A DNA stretch of 64,000 bases from Campylobacteraceae bacterium (GTDB taxonomy: Bacteria > Campylobacterota > Campylobacteria > Campylobacterales > Arcobacteraceae), in NCBI GenBank assembly GCA_013373175.1, contig JABXII010000016.1, positions 124,001-188,000 on the forward strand, read 5' to 3'. Position 1 is the first letter of the stretch. Each line of letters opens with the position of its first letter. The notes beneath the pieces are model-generated. The model was not told the DNA's origin. It made no database searches and was given only the letters and a program-made list of their open reading frames with translations. Made by a program: the position numbers and the translations under genes. Below are positions 1 to 9,208 of this stretch, one piece after another.

Positions 1-379
1 GAAGTAAACATGACATCTTTTTATTTTTAGCTTCAAGTTTATTATTTAACTCTTGTGCTAATTCTAATGAATCAAGTGATTGCATTAAAGTAGGGTTTAA
101 ATCAATTAGATTATTGATTTTATTTTTTTGTAATCTTCCTACAAAATGCCACTCAAGAGGTAACTCTTCTAAATCAGATGACTTTTGCTTTAAATCTTGT
201 ACTTTATTTTCTCCAAAAGCTCTTTGCCCAGCACTATATAAAGTTTTAACATCTTCAGAAGTTGAGTATTTTGAAATACCAATAATTTTTACAATGTGAT
301 GTTCTGATACTCTAAGTCTAGAAGCTTCAACTTGTGAAATAACTTTATCTAAGTTTTCTACAGCTTTAGTTTTATCCAT
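1..379 (-). CDS. YggS/PLPBP family pyridoxal phosphate homeostasis protein (3' end outside window)
   Basis: This leftward gene runs off the left edge, so only the first 126 residues are visible. The translation starts MDKTKAVENL and has the PLP-binding lysine in GISKYST (K37), followed by GENKVQ and WHFVGRLQKNK, all hallmarks of the YggS/PROSC fold-type III PLP-binding family. Members bind PLP without known catalysis and buffer vitamin B6 and amino-acid pools in the cytoplasm. The ATG lies 4 bases past the rseP stop, so it is probably the distal gene of the rseP operon. The family assignment is firm; the C-terminal half cannot be checked. Confidence 0.9.
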   Translation of the reverse strand, partial: MDKTKAVENLDKVISQVEASRLRVSEHHIVKIIGISKYSTSEDVKTLYSAGQRAFGENKVQDLKQKSSDLEELPLEWHFVGRLQKNKINNLIDLNPTLMQSLDSLELAQELNNKLEAKNKKMSCLL

Positions 380-383
380 TTAT

Positions 384-1439
384 TTATCCTAAAAATAATC
401 TATTAATATCATTATAAATTCCTAGAAGCATAAGTGAAGCTAAAATAACCCATCCAGCAATAGTTAAGTACATAAATACTTTATCACTGGGCTTTCTTCT
501 AGTAATAATCTCATAAAGGTTAAACATAATATGTCCACCATCAAGTGCTGGAATAGGAAGTAAGTTTAACACTCCTAAGTTAACAGAAATAAGTGCAGTA
601 ATAGCAAGTAAGGCAATTATTGATGATTCACTTGCATCTGAAATAACTTTTCCTATTGTAATAACTCCACCAATTTCACTACTTGGAATTATCCCTTGGA
701 TTAGTTTTTGAACTCCTTGAAAAATCATTTTTGATGATTCAAGTGTTTTATCCCATGCAAAAGAGATAGCACTTATTGGATCATGGTAAATAGTTACTAC
801 TTTAGGAGCAGGTGAAATACCAATCATTCTTTTTTTGATATTCTCTCTAAACATATTTTGTGCATCTGAAATATGAGGATTAATAACTTTGGAAATAAGT
901 TGACCATCTCTTTTTATATAAAATTGTAATGCACCATTTGTAGAAGTAATAGTTTCACCTATTTGCTCCCAAGTTTTAACTTCAGTGTCATTAATTCTTA
1001 CAATCTCATCACCAGCTTTAATCCCAGCTTTAAGAGCAGGAGAATTCTCTTGAACTTTTCCAACAGTAGGACTTAATGAGTTTGCACCAGCAAGAGCAAT
1101 AACAAAATATAAAATAGCAGCAAGAATAAAGTTTGCAAAAGGACCTGCAAAAAGTATAATTATTCTTTGCCAAGGTTTTTTGTTGTTGTATGAATCGTTT
1201 CCATCTTCTTGAAGACCAGGTTTTGTATCATCTTGACCTTTCATTTGAACATATCCACCAAGAGGAACTAAAGCTATTTGCCATCTAGTTCCTCTCCATA
1301 CTTTAGAGTAAATTTGTTTTCCAAATCCAATTGAAAAAACATTTACAGTTACTCCAAAGTATCTTGCAGCTAGAAAATGTCCTAACTCATGAAAGAATAC
1401 TAAAAATGAAAGTACAAGTAAAAAAGTTATAGTACCCAA
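384..1439 (-). CDS. rseP: RseP-type intramembrane site-2 zinc metalloprotease
   Basis: Membrane protease of the M50B family, 351 residues. The first membrane helix carries the zinc motif HELGH (residues 17-21), and a late helix carries the third ligand in PIPALDGGH. A single PDZ domain sits at about residues 115-200 (GKVQENSPALKAGIKAGDEI). In enteric bacteria RseP cleaves anti-sigma factors and remnant signal peptides; the substrate here is unknown. The start codon is TTG (complement of 1437-1439), supported by AAGGA about 6 bases upstream; no ATG would retain the zinc-binding helix. It follows pgsA by 16 bases and precedes the YggS gene by 4. Confidence 0.93.
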   Translation of the reverse strand: MGTITFLLVLSFLVFFHELGHFLAARYFGVTVNVFSIGFGKQIYSKVWRGTRWQIALVPLGGYVQMKGQDDTKPGLQEDGNDSYNNKKPWQRIIILFAGPFANFILAAILYFVIALAGANSLSPTVGKVQENSPALKAGIKAGDEIVRINDTEVKTWEQIGETITSTNGALQFYIKRDGQLISKVINPHISDAQNMFRENIKKRMIGISPAPKVVTIYHDPISAISFAWDKTLESSKMIFQGVQKLIQGIIPSSEIGGVITIGKVISDASESSIIALLAITALISVNLGVLNLLPIPALDGGHIMFNLYEIITRRKPSDKVFMYLTIAGWVILASLMLLGIYNDINRLFLG

Positions 1440-1455
1440 TTATTTTCCTTATGGT

Positions 1456-1998
1456 TTATATCTTATAGTAATCTCTTAAATATTCATAACCAGAATATAA
1501 AGTTAAAATTACTGCAATCCATAAAAGTGTAGTTGCAAATGGCCAATTCATAATAAGAAATCCTATAGCAATCATTTGAACAACAGTTTTAATTTTTCCT
1601 GCCATTGTTGAAGCAACACTTTTACCTTCACTTACAGCAACAACACGAAGTCCTGTGATAAAAAACTCCCTTGAAAGTATCAAAAATACTGCCCAGGCTG
1701 AAGCTCTATCAATCATTACAAGACCCAAAAATCCTGCAAGCATTAGCATTTTGTCTGCAAGTGGGTCTAATATTGCACCAAGTTTTGTCATTTGATCCCA
1801 TTTTCTGGCAATAAAACCATCAAAAAAATCAGTAACAGATGCGATAACAAAAATTAAACCAGCAAAGTAATCAAACCAAGAAGGATGCCACGAAGCAAAA
1901 AGAGAAAAGTCTCTTTCCACTAAGAACCATAGCATTAGCGGTGCTAATGCTATTCTGAAAAGAGCCAAGGTATTTGGTAAGTTTAAGGCTTTTGACAT
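1456..1998 (-). CDS. pgsA: CDP-diacylglycerol--glycerol-3-phosphate 3-phosphatidyltransferase
   Basis: Makes phosphatidylglycerol phosphate from CDP-diacylglycerol and glycerol 3-phosphate at the inner membrane. The complete CDP-alcohol phosphotransferase signature DG-x2-AR-x8-G-x3-D-x3-D is visible (D60, G61, A64, R65, G74, D78, D82). There are several hydrophobic helices, and 180 residues is normal for the family. Its ATG overlaps the stop of the upstream reductase gene by one base (TAATG), indicating translational coupling within the dapA-reductase-pgsA-rseP operon. Confidence 0.94.
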   Translation of the reverse strand: MSKALNLPNTLALFRIALAPLMLWFLVERDFSLFASWHPSWFDYFAGLIFVIASVTDFFDGFIARKWDQMTKLGAILDPLADKMLMLAGFLGLVMIDRASAWAVFLILSREFFITGLRVVAVSEGKSVASTMAGKIKTVVQMIAIGFLIMNWPFATTLLWIAVILTLYSGYEYLRDYYKI

Positions 1999-2777
1999 TA
2001 TTTAAACGTTGTCCCACCATCAACGATTAGTGTATGTCCTGTAACCCATGAAGCATCATTTGTACATAAGAAGTAACAAGATTGTGCTAAGTCTTCAGGT
2101 TGACCAATTCTATTTAATGGAGAATATTCAGCAGTTTTAGCTTTAACTTCTTCATAGTTTGTAAACGCTTTTAAAGCATCTGTATCAATAGGACCACCAG
2201 ATACTGCATTTACTCTAATATTCATCTCTCCAAGCTCTGTTGCTGCATATCTAACCATAGCTTCAACGGCTGCTTTATTAGTTCCGTGACCTGAATAGTT
2301 TTCAATATATACTAAGTTTCCAGTAGAAGATAAAGAAACAATAGCTCCTCCACCAACTTTTTCCATTCTTTTAGCTGCTTGTTGTGAGCCACAAACAAAA
2401 GCATTAACTGTTGCAGTATAGATATTATTTAATCCTCTAGGTTTTAGCTTCATAAATTTACCATATCCACCAACAACAGCTCTACCATAAATCATTGCAT
2501 TTGAGATAAAAAAGTCAACTCTATCAAAGTCTTTATCAATCTCTAAAAATAACTCTTTATATTTTTCTGGTTCTAAAATATTAAAAGGATATGCTTTACA
2601 TTTAACGCCAAATTTTTCTTCAACATCTTTGCATATATTTTCAGCAATTTCTGAATTAGAGTTATATGTAAAAGCTACATTTACGCCATTACTTGCAAAT
2701 TTATATACACACTCTTTACCGATACCTTTTGTACCACCAGAAATTACTAAAGTTTTACCTTTCATCTCGTTACTCAT
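1998..2777 (-). CDS. FabL-like enoyl-ACP reductase (short-chain dehydrogenase fold)
   Basis: A 259-residue Rossmann-fold protein with the nucleotide loop GGTKGIG (14-20). The catalytic pair is Y161 and K168, spaced Y-x6-K, which is the enoyl-ACP reductase spacing (FabI/FabL) and not the Y-x3-K of ordinary short-chain dehydrogenases. The C-terminal block VNAVSGGPIDTDAL and the final IVDGG resemble Bacillus FabL as I recall it. Expected role: the last reduction of fatty-acid elongation. Location between dapA and pgsA, with TAATG overlaps on both sides, fits lipid metabolism. A different SDR substrate cannot be excluded. Confidence 0.75.
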   Translation of the reverse strand: MSNEMKGKTLVISGGTKGIGKECVYKFASNGVNVAFTYNSNSEIAENICKDVEEKFGVKCKAYPFNILEPEKYKELFLEIDKDFDRVDFFISNAMIYGRAVVGGYGKFMKLKPRGLNNIYTATVNAFVCGSQQAAKRMEKVGGGAIVSLSSTGNLVYIENYSGHGTNKAAVEAMVRYAATELGEMNIRVNAVSGGPIDTDALKAFTNYEEVKAKTAEYSPLNRIGQPEDLAQSCYFLCTNDASWVTGHTLIVDGGTTFK

Positions 2778-3664
2778 TATTTAATCACCTCATAGTTTTT
2801 TAAAGTTTCTTCTAATTTTTTCATTGTTTCTGCACTTGGTGCAGTTAAAGGAAGTCTATATTCTAATGTATCTAATAATCCTGCAATATACATTGCTGCT
2901 TTAATTGGAATAGGGTTACTTTCACAGAAAAGCACAGAGTTTAGAGGAAATAAATCCTCATTAATCTTTTTAGCAGTTGCAAAGTCACCATTTTCAACGG
3001 CATGAACAAGATCAGCTTTTAAGTTTGGAAGAATATTAGCTGTTACAGAAATATTACCTTTACCACCACTAGCTAAAATAGGAAAGTCAATACCATCTTC
3101 ACCTGATATAATTACTAAATCTTTTCTTTTAGACTGTAGCTCAACAATTTTTTCTACTGAACCACTTGCTTCTTTTATTGCATAAATATTTGCAATATCA
3201 TCATATAATCTTACAATTGTATCAGTTTCAATTTCTACACCTGTTCTTCCTGGTACATTATAAAGCATAAATGGAATCTCAACAGAGTTTGCAATTGCTT
3301 TATAGTGTTGGTATAAACCCTCTTGAGTTGGTTTATTGTAATATGGAGTAACAGATAATAATCCATCTGCTCCCACTGATTGGGCATGTTTTGCAATATC
3401 ACAAGCCTCATGTGTTGCATTTGAACCAGCACCAGCTATAACTTTAGCGTTTGTACCTTTACAAGTTGCAACTGCTACAGAGATACAATCTTTGTGTTCA
3501 GCATGTGATAAAGTAGCACTTTCTCCTGTTGTTCCAACTGGAACAACTACATCAATACCTTGTTCAATTTGTCTTTTTATTAAAGATTCATATTTTTCTA
3601 AATCTACTTTTCCATTTTTAAATGGTGTTATTAAAGCGGTCATTGCACCAGTAATAATTTCCAT
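2777..3664 (-). CDS. dapA: 4-hydroxy-tetrahydrodipicolinate synthase
   Basis: Condenses pyruvate and aspartate semialdehyde in the lysine/diaminopimelate pathway. The 295-residue sequence shows GTTGE (44-48), the tyrosine in LYNVPGRTG (Y135) and the Schiff-base lysine in IYAIKEASG (K164), all in family positions. The stop overlaps the next gene's ATG (TAATG). It lies 21 bases downstream of the M16 peptidase gene, and the order pyrD, peptidase, dapA, reductase resembles the arrangement I recall in Campylobacter. Confidence 0.96.
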   Translation of the reverse strand: MEIITGAMTALITPFKNGKVDLEKYESLIKRQIEQGIDVVVPVGTTGESATLSHAEHKDCISVAVATCKGTNAKVIAGAGSNATHEACDIAKHAQSVGADGLLSVTPYYNKPTQEGLYQHYKAIANSVEIPFMLYNVPGRTGVEIETDTIVRLYDDIANIYAIKEASGSVEKIVELQSKRKDLVIISGEDGIDFPILASGGKGNISVTANILPNLKADLVHAVENGDFATAKKINEDLFPLNSVLFCESNPIPIKAAMYIAGLLDTLEYRLPLTAPSAETMKKLEETLKNYEVIK

Positions 3665-3685
3665 ATATTTTCTTCCCTTCGTAAA

Positions 3686-5014
3686 TTATTTTTCTTTTTT
3701 TAATATAACTGTTGTTGAATTTTTATTTGTTAAATATTTTTTTGCAACTTTAGAGATATCTTTTCTTTTTAATTTTTCAATATTCTCTTCATATTCAAAA
3801 AGAGGTTTAGCATTTCCTCTTACAAAGTAACTCCCATAAAGTGAAGCTACAGAACTTGAATTCTCTAATGAGAAGATAAAATCAGCCTTAGTATTTATCT
3901 TAATTCTTTCAACTTCTTTTTTAGTGATTTTCCCATCTTTGATGTTTTGAATGATTTTATCAATCTCTTTTTTAACATCTTTTGCTTTTATTCCTTCATT
4001 GCAAACAGCTACAAAAAGAAAAACACCAGGGTCTGTTAATTCCATATTATATGCATATACTGAATTAACTAATCTTTTTTCATCTACAAGTATTTTTTGT
4101 AAATATGAACTTTTTCCAGCACTTAATAGCTCACTTAAAGCACTTAATGCAACTTGGTCTTCATGTTCATAGTTTGGAATATGATATGAAACGGCAAGCA
4201 TTTCTACTTGACTATCTTTATAAATAGTAATATTCTTTTCACCATCTTGTACTGGTTCTACTGTATGAATAGTTTCTGGAATCTCTTTTTCATTTTTAAT
4301 ATTTGCAAAATATTTTTCACTAGCTTTAAAAACTTCTTCTTTTGATATATCACCAGCTACAACTATAACTGCATTTTTAGGTTGATAATATGTAGAGTGA
4401 AAATCTCTAATATCATCAATTGTCCATGTCTTTATATCTTGTGTAAATCCAATTGGTGTCCAATGGTATGGATGATAGATATATGAATTATTAAAAAGTC
4501 TATACTGTAAATATCCCATTGGGTTATTATCAGTTCTCCATCTTCTCTCTTCTGCTACTACATCTCTTTCTGGTTGAAACTCTTCATCTTTTAAAGTTAA
4601 GTTCTCCATTAATTCTGCAAAAAGTTCTAAAGATTTATTCATATTTTGAGAACTTGATTTGATGAAATATTTTGTATAATCAAAAGATGTTGAAGCATTA
4701 TTCACTCCACCAAAACCTTTTACTACTTCATCAAATTCACCTGCTTCTAAATTTTTTGTAGACTTAAAGTTTAAGTGTTCTAGCATATGAGCAATTCCAC
4801 TTTTCCCCATAACTTCATTTCTGCTTCCTACGTTATAAAAAATGTTTGTAGAAACTACATTTGAACCATTGTCCATAGGTATAGCAACAATTTGTAGGCC
4901 ATTATCTAATGTTTTAGTATGATATTTTAATAAACTATTAGCCATTAACTCTCCTGTGAAAATAATGAATAGTGAAAAGTAAATAATGAATGATTTAAAA
5001 CTTCTAATACTCAT
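3686..5014 (-). CDS. M16 family zinc peptidase (pitrilysin/processing-peptidase type)
   Basis: A 442-residue protein beginning with a signal-peptide-like hydrophobic stretch (residues 9-22), so export to the periplasm is likely. It has the inverted zinc motif HMLEH (76-80, HxxEH) and a third ligand at E156 in AEERRWR, 76 residues on, as in the family. A second, non-catalytic M16 half follows, including the RLVNSVYAY-like region. Substrate is unknown. It sits between pyrD and dapA on the same strand. Confidence 0.9.
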   Translation of the reverse strand: MSIRSFKSFIIYFSLFIIFTGELMANSLLKYHTKTLDNGLQIVAIPMDNGSNVVSTNIFYNVGSRNEVMGKSGIAHMLEHLNFKSTKNLEAGEFDEVVKGFGGVNNASTSFDYTKYFIKSSSQNMNKSLELFAELMENLTLKDEEFQPERDVVAEERRWRTDNNPMGYLQYRLFNNSYIYHPYHWTPIGFTQDIKTWTIDDIRDFHSTYYQPKNAVIVVAGDISKEEVFKASEKYFANIKNEKEIPETIHTVEPVQDGEKNITIYKDSQVEMLAVSYHIPNYEHEDQVALSALSELLSAGKSSYLQKILVDEKRLVNSVYAYNMELTDPGVFLFVAVCNEGIKAKDVKKEIDKIIQNIKDGKITKKEVERIKINTKADFIFSLENSSSVASLYGSYFVRGNAKPLFEYEENIEKLKRKDISKVAKKYLTNKNSTTVILKKEK

Positions 5015-5031
5015 GTCTTTTCCTATTCTTT

Positions 5032-6090
5032 TTATTTTAAATCTGAACCAATTACTTCAGAAATACTATTAAATCCATCTTTTTGCATAAGTTCAAGAAT
5101 CTCTTCATTGATTTTTCTAACCATTGATGGACCTTCAAAAACTAAACCAGAATAAGCTTGTACAAGTGTTGCACCAAGCTTTAATCTTTTGTATGCTTCT
5201 TCTCCTGTTGAAATACCACCAACAGAAATCAGAACTGTTTTTCCAAATAACTCTTTTGCTATTTGCTCAAAAATTTCTCTTGATTTTTCTTTCAAGCACT
5301 CTCCACTTAAACCACCAAAATCTTTGGCATTAGGAACTAGTGAATAATCAATTGTTGTATTTGTAGCAATAATACCAGCAGCACCTGCATTTACTGCTGT
5401 CTTACATAATTCAACTGCTACATCAACTTCCATATCAGGTGCTATTTTTAGAAATATCGGTTTATCTGTAAGCTCTTTAGCCATACCAAATAGCTCATTA
5501 ATAAACTTTTCATTTTGTAAATCTCTTAAATTTGGAGTATTTGGACTAGAGATATTTATTACTAAATAATCGCTTGTGTCTTTAAACTTCCTAATTAAAG
5601 CTTTATAATCTAAAAGAGCATGCTCTTCAGGTGTTGTTTTATTTTTACCAATATTAACTCCAACAGGGATAGTAAAAGGGTAAACTTTTTTTAAGTTTTC
5701 TAATACTTTTGCTGAACCTTCATTATTAAATCCCATTGCATTCTGAACAGATTTTTGTTCAGGGTATCTAAACATTCTAGGTTTAGGGTTTCCATCTTGA
5801 GCTCTTGGTGTCATTGTTCCAATTTCAGTAAAACCAAACCCAAGTGCAGGCATAGATTTAATCATAGTTGCATTCTTGTCAAAACCTGCTGCAAGTCCTA
5901 CTGGATTTTTAAATTCAATTCCAAAAACTTCTTGTGTAAGTTTTGGGCTCATCACAAAATTTTTCTTTACCATATAATTGTTTAGAATTCTACAGTTAGG
6001 TAAAACTCTTAATCCATACTCTCCTAAATGGTGAGCAGTTTCAGGTTGAAACAAAAATAATATTTTCTTTAATGTGTTATAGGTAAACAA
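5032..6090 (-). CDS. pyrD: Dihydroorotate dehydrogenase, quinone-dependent (class 2)
   Basis: Oxidises dihydroorotate to orotate in pyrimidine synthesis and passes electrons to quinone. The 352-residue length, the N-terminal amphipathic membrane-associating extension (about residues 1-45) and the catalytic-serine motif NISSPNTPN identify class 2. FMN-binding segments (IATNTT, VGGIST) are visible. The start is TTG (complement of 6088-6090) behind AAGGG at a normal distance; no upstream ATG exists in frame. Confidence 0.95.
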   Translation of the reverse strand: MFTYNTLKKILFLFQPETAHHLGEYGLRVLPNCRILNNYMVKKNFVMSPKLTQEVFGIEFKNPVGLAAGFDKNATMIKSMPALGFGFTEIGTMTPRAQDGNPKPRMFRYPEQKSVQNAMGFNNEGSAKVLENLKKVYPFTIPVGVNIGKNKTTPEEHALLDYKALIRKFKDTSDYLVINISSPNTPNLRDLQNEKFINELFGMAKELTDKPIFLKIAPDMEVDVAVELCKTAVNAGAAGIIATNTTIDYSLVPNAKDFGGLSGECLKEKSREIFEQIAKELFGKTVLISVGGISTGEEAYKRLKLGATLVQAYSGLVFEGPSMVRKINEEILELMQKDGFNSISEVIGSDLK

Positions 6091-6151
6091 ATATTTCCCT
6101 TTTTATGAAATTTTAACATTTTATCTAAAAAGTATTGAAAAAAACTTGATA

Positions 6152-7861
6152 CTAGATATTTGCAAGATTATAAAGTCTTTGATATTCTTTACAATTATTT
6201 AATAAGGCTTTTTCATCACCTACACAAACGATTTCACCTTTTCTAAATACTGCTATTTTATCAGCATTTTTAATGGTACTTAATCTATGTGCAATAACGA
6301 AAACAAATCTGTCTTGAGATACTTCATCTATAACTTCAGAAATAATAGATTCACTCTCATTGTCTAGTGCTGATGTTGCTTCATCTAAAATAAGAATTTG
6401 AGGGTTTTTATATAAAGCTCTTGCAATAGCAATTCTTTGTCTTTGTCCCCCACTTAGGTTTGTACCAAATTCATCTAATGTAGTATTTATACCATTTTCA
6501 AGTTGTTCTACAAAATCAAGGGCATGGGCTTGTTTTAAAGCTTCAATTACTCTATTTTCATCTAACTTTTCACCATATGCCACATTTGAGGCAACTGTAT
6601 CATTAAAGATATAAACTCTTTGTGTAACAACAGAAATATTTTTTCTTAAATCTTTGATACAAATATCTCTTAAACAAGTATCATTAAACAGAATTTGACC
6701 TTTACTTGTATCATAAAATCTAATTAGAAGATTTATTAAAGAAGATTTTCCCCCACCACTATCTCCTACAAGGGCAACTTTTTCACCTCTTGTAGCAGTT
6801 AGTTTAATATTTTTTAATGCAACAAATTCATCGTATTTTAGTTCAACATCTTTAAATTCTATTGTTTGAACTTTTGCAGGAATATTTTTCTCACCTGTTA
6901 AAATTGTAGGTTTGATTTCATAAACTGATAAAATTCTTTCATGGGCTGCAATAGCACTTTGAAGTTTATTATAAATTGTTGAAAGTCTCTTTATTGGTGC
7001 ATAAAGCATAAAAAGTGCTGCAATAAATGACATAAATGTACCAGTTGTCATTTCACCTTTTATTACTAAGCTACCACCATAAACTATAACAATAGCTGCT
7101 GCAATAGCACCTAAAAATTCCATTAGTGGAGAAGTAAGTTCTGAAGTTTTTACAGATTTGATATTGATATCAAAAAACTTTTTATTATGTTTTTCAAATT
7201 TATCAAGCTCTGTTCTTTCTGTTGAGTTTGCTTTGATAATTTCAACATTATTAAAAATCTCACTTAAATGAGATGTAATATCAGAAGCTTTTTCTTGAGA
7301 TTTAAATGAAAGTTTTTTCATCTTTTTTGCTAAAACTGTAAGTGGATAAATAGCTAATGGCATAATAACAAGTCCATAAAATGCTAGTTCTGCACTTTGA
7401 TAAATAACAACACCAATTAAAGCAACTACTGTTAAAACCTCTCTAATCATACCTGCAATTTGACTTGAAACTGCAGATTGGATTTTATTAATATCATTTG
7501 TAACTCTTGATATTAATTCTCCACCATGTTTTTTTTGAAAGAAATCTATATCTAAAGTTAAAATATGTGCTAATAGTTTATCCCTAACAACTCTAATTAT
7601 ATCTTGTCCAATATATGAAGTGTAATAGATTTGAATATATTTACCAACACCTTGTGCAGTTTGTACAACAATTAATAAAACTGGTACGATATAAAGCATT
7701 TGCTGGTCTTTTTCAATGAAAACTTGATCAAGTAAAGGTTTTACTATGTATGCAAGTCCAGCACTTCCACCTGCAACCCCTATAATACCAATAAGAGCAA
7801 AAAATATTTTTAATTTGTAGTTTTTATAATAAGGTAAGTAATATTTAAAAAATTGTTTCAT
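6152..7861 (-). CDS. MsbA-like ABC exporter (fused membrane and ATPase domains)
   Basis: A half-transporter of 569 residues: an N-terminal six-helix membrane domain (about 15-310) and a C-terminal ATPase with Walker A GDSGGGKSS, signature LSGGQRQR and Walker B ILILDEATSAL followed by the H-loop IAHRLST. It would work as a homodimer. Similarity in layout to MsbA suggests lipid A or another lipid flipping role, supported only by its position next to murJ, another envelope flippase. The specific substrate is an inference. Confidence 0.85.
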   Translation of the reverse strand: MKQFFKYYLPYYKNYKLKIFFALIGIIGVAGGSAGLAYIVKPLLDQVFIEKDQQMLYIVPVLLIVVQTAQGVGKYIQIYYTSYIGQDIIRVVRDKLLAHILTLDIDFFQKKHGGELISRVTNDINKIQSAVSSQIAGMIREVLTVVALIGVVIYQSAELAFYGLVIMPLAIYPLTVLAKKMKKLSFKSQEKASDITSHLSEIFNNVEIIKANSTERTELDKFEKHNKKFFDINIKSVKTSELTSPLMEFLGAIAAAIVIVYGGSLVIKGEMTTGTFMSFIAALFMLYAPIKRLSTIYNKLQSAIAAHERILSVYEIKPTILTGEKNIPAKVQTIEFKDVELKYDEFVALKNIKLTATRGEKVALVGDSGGGKSSLINLLIRFYDTSKGQILFNDTCLRDICIKDLRKNISVVTQRVYIFNDTVASNVAYGEKLDENRVIEALKQAHALDFVEQLENGINTTLDEFGTNLSGGQRQRIAIARALYKNPQILILDEATSALDNESESIISEVIDEVSQDRFVFVIAHRLSTIKNADKIAVFRKGEIVCVGDEKALLNNCKEYQRLYNLANI

Positions 7862-7900
7862 TATAGTCCTATATTTCGTTTTAAAAAGTTAATATTATAT

Positions 7901-9208
7901 CTAAATTTTACTAAAATACAATGTTTTAAGGTTTTTTAAACCAAACTCTTTTAAAGTAAGTAAAAGAAGAATAAAACCACTAAGTGTACTTGCGAAAGCA
8001 AGTCCTGCTGCACCGTATGGTTTTATAAGTAATAATGAAAATACAATGTTGAAAGCTAGTGCTTTCATTGAGATTTTAGCAGCTAAAAACTGCTTTTCAT
8101 GAGAGTAAAGCCAAAGTGAGAAAATCTTTGCTAAACCATAAGGTAGAAGACCAATTAAATACATTGTTAAAATAATTGCTGTATTTGTTGTATCAGAATT
8201 TGTAAAAGCTCCTCTTTCAAATAAAAGCCAAATAATTTCATTGTCAAAAACTATTCCAATTAATGTAGCAATAGAAAGTAGTCCTATAAGGATAATTGAA
8301 GACTTTTTCATAAGTTTTAAAGCTCTGTTTTCATCTTTGTTTTTTATTGCTTTTGCAATCATAGGAAATAGGGCAACTGATGTTGCAATGGCAAAAAGAG
8401 CAAGAGGAAGTTGGAAAACTCTATTTGCATAATAAAGGTATGAAATTGAACCACTAACTAAAAATGAAGCAAGCCAAGTATCTAAAAATGCTGAAATATG
8501 AGCAGTTGAACTTCCTAGTGTTGCTCCAAAGAAGCTTTTGTAAAACCTATTTTCTTCTTTTTTCTTATGTTTTTTAAAAGTAAATATTTTACATAGATTA
8601 TATTTTTTTACAGCAAGAAGATGAACTAATACTTGTAAAAGTCCACCTGCTAACACTCCATAAGAAAGATAAAAAGTGATTTCATACTTCTCTAAATCTT
8701 TAGATATTAAAAGTGCTGCAATAAGTGCAAGATTTAAAAGTGCAGTTGAAAATGCTGTTGTTGCAAAGTGATTTTTATATTGTAAAAGTGCAGCCATAAA
8801 TGTTACTACAAAAATTAAAGGTAAATAATAAAAGTTTATAGCAACTAAAGGTGCAGCTAAATCAATGGTTTGTTCATCAAAACCTAAGGCAATAGCTTTT
8901 GTAATAAGGCTTGAAAATAAAGTCACTACTAGGGATAAAAAAATCAAAAAAGCGAATAGTTGCAAAAATATAATTGATGAAAATCTTATTTTATATTTTG
9001 ATTTGGAGTAAGAGGGTATAAAAGCTTGGGTAAAAGCTCCTTCCGCAAAGATTCTTCTAAAAAGATTTGGTAATTTAAAGGCAACAAAAAAGATATCTGA
9101 ATAGATATTTGCACCTAAAATTGAAGCTGTTAGTAAATCTCTTATAAATCCTAAAATCCTAGAGAATAAAATACCGCTACTGTTTGTAAAGATTGACTTA
9201 ATTAACAT
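7901..9208 (-). CDS. murJ: MurJ-type lipid II flippase
   Basis: A MOP-superfamily membrane protein of 435 residues with about twelve or more hydrophobic helices. The start (MLIKSIFTNSSGILFSRILG) and the segment LPNLFRRIFAEGAFTQAFIP are strongly diagnostic of MurJ/MviN. It moves lipid-linked peptidoglycan precursor across the inner membrane. Its ATG overlaps the end of the upstream nuclease-like gene by 11 bases, so the two are likely co-transcribed. Confidence 0.93.
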   Translation of the reverse strand: MLIKSIFTNSSGILFSRILGFIRDLLTASILGANIYSDIFFVAFKLPNLFRRIFAEGAFTQAFIPSYSKSKYKIRFSSIIFLQLFAFLIFLSLVVTLFSSLITKAIALGFDEQTIDLAAPLVAINFYYLPLIFVVTFMAALLQYKNHFATTAFSTALLNLALIAALLISKDLEKYEITFYLSYGVLAGGLLQVLVHLLAVKKYNLCKIFTFKKHKKKEENRFYKSFFGATLGSSTAHISAFLDTWLASFLVSGSISYLYYANRVFQLPLALFAIATSVALFPMIAKAIKNKDENRALKLMKKSSIILIGLLSIATLIGIVFDNEIIWLLFERGAFTNSDTTNTAIILTMYLIGLLPYGLAKIFSLWLYSHEKQFLAAKISMKALAFNIVFSLLLIKPYGAAGLAFASTLSGFILLLLTLKEFGLKNLKTLYFSKI

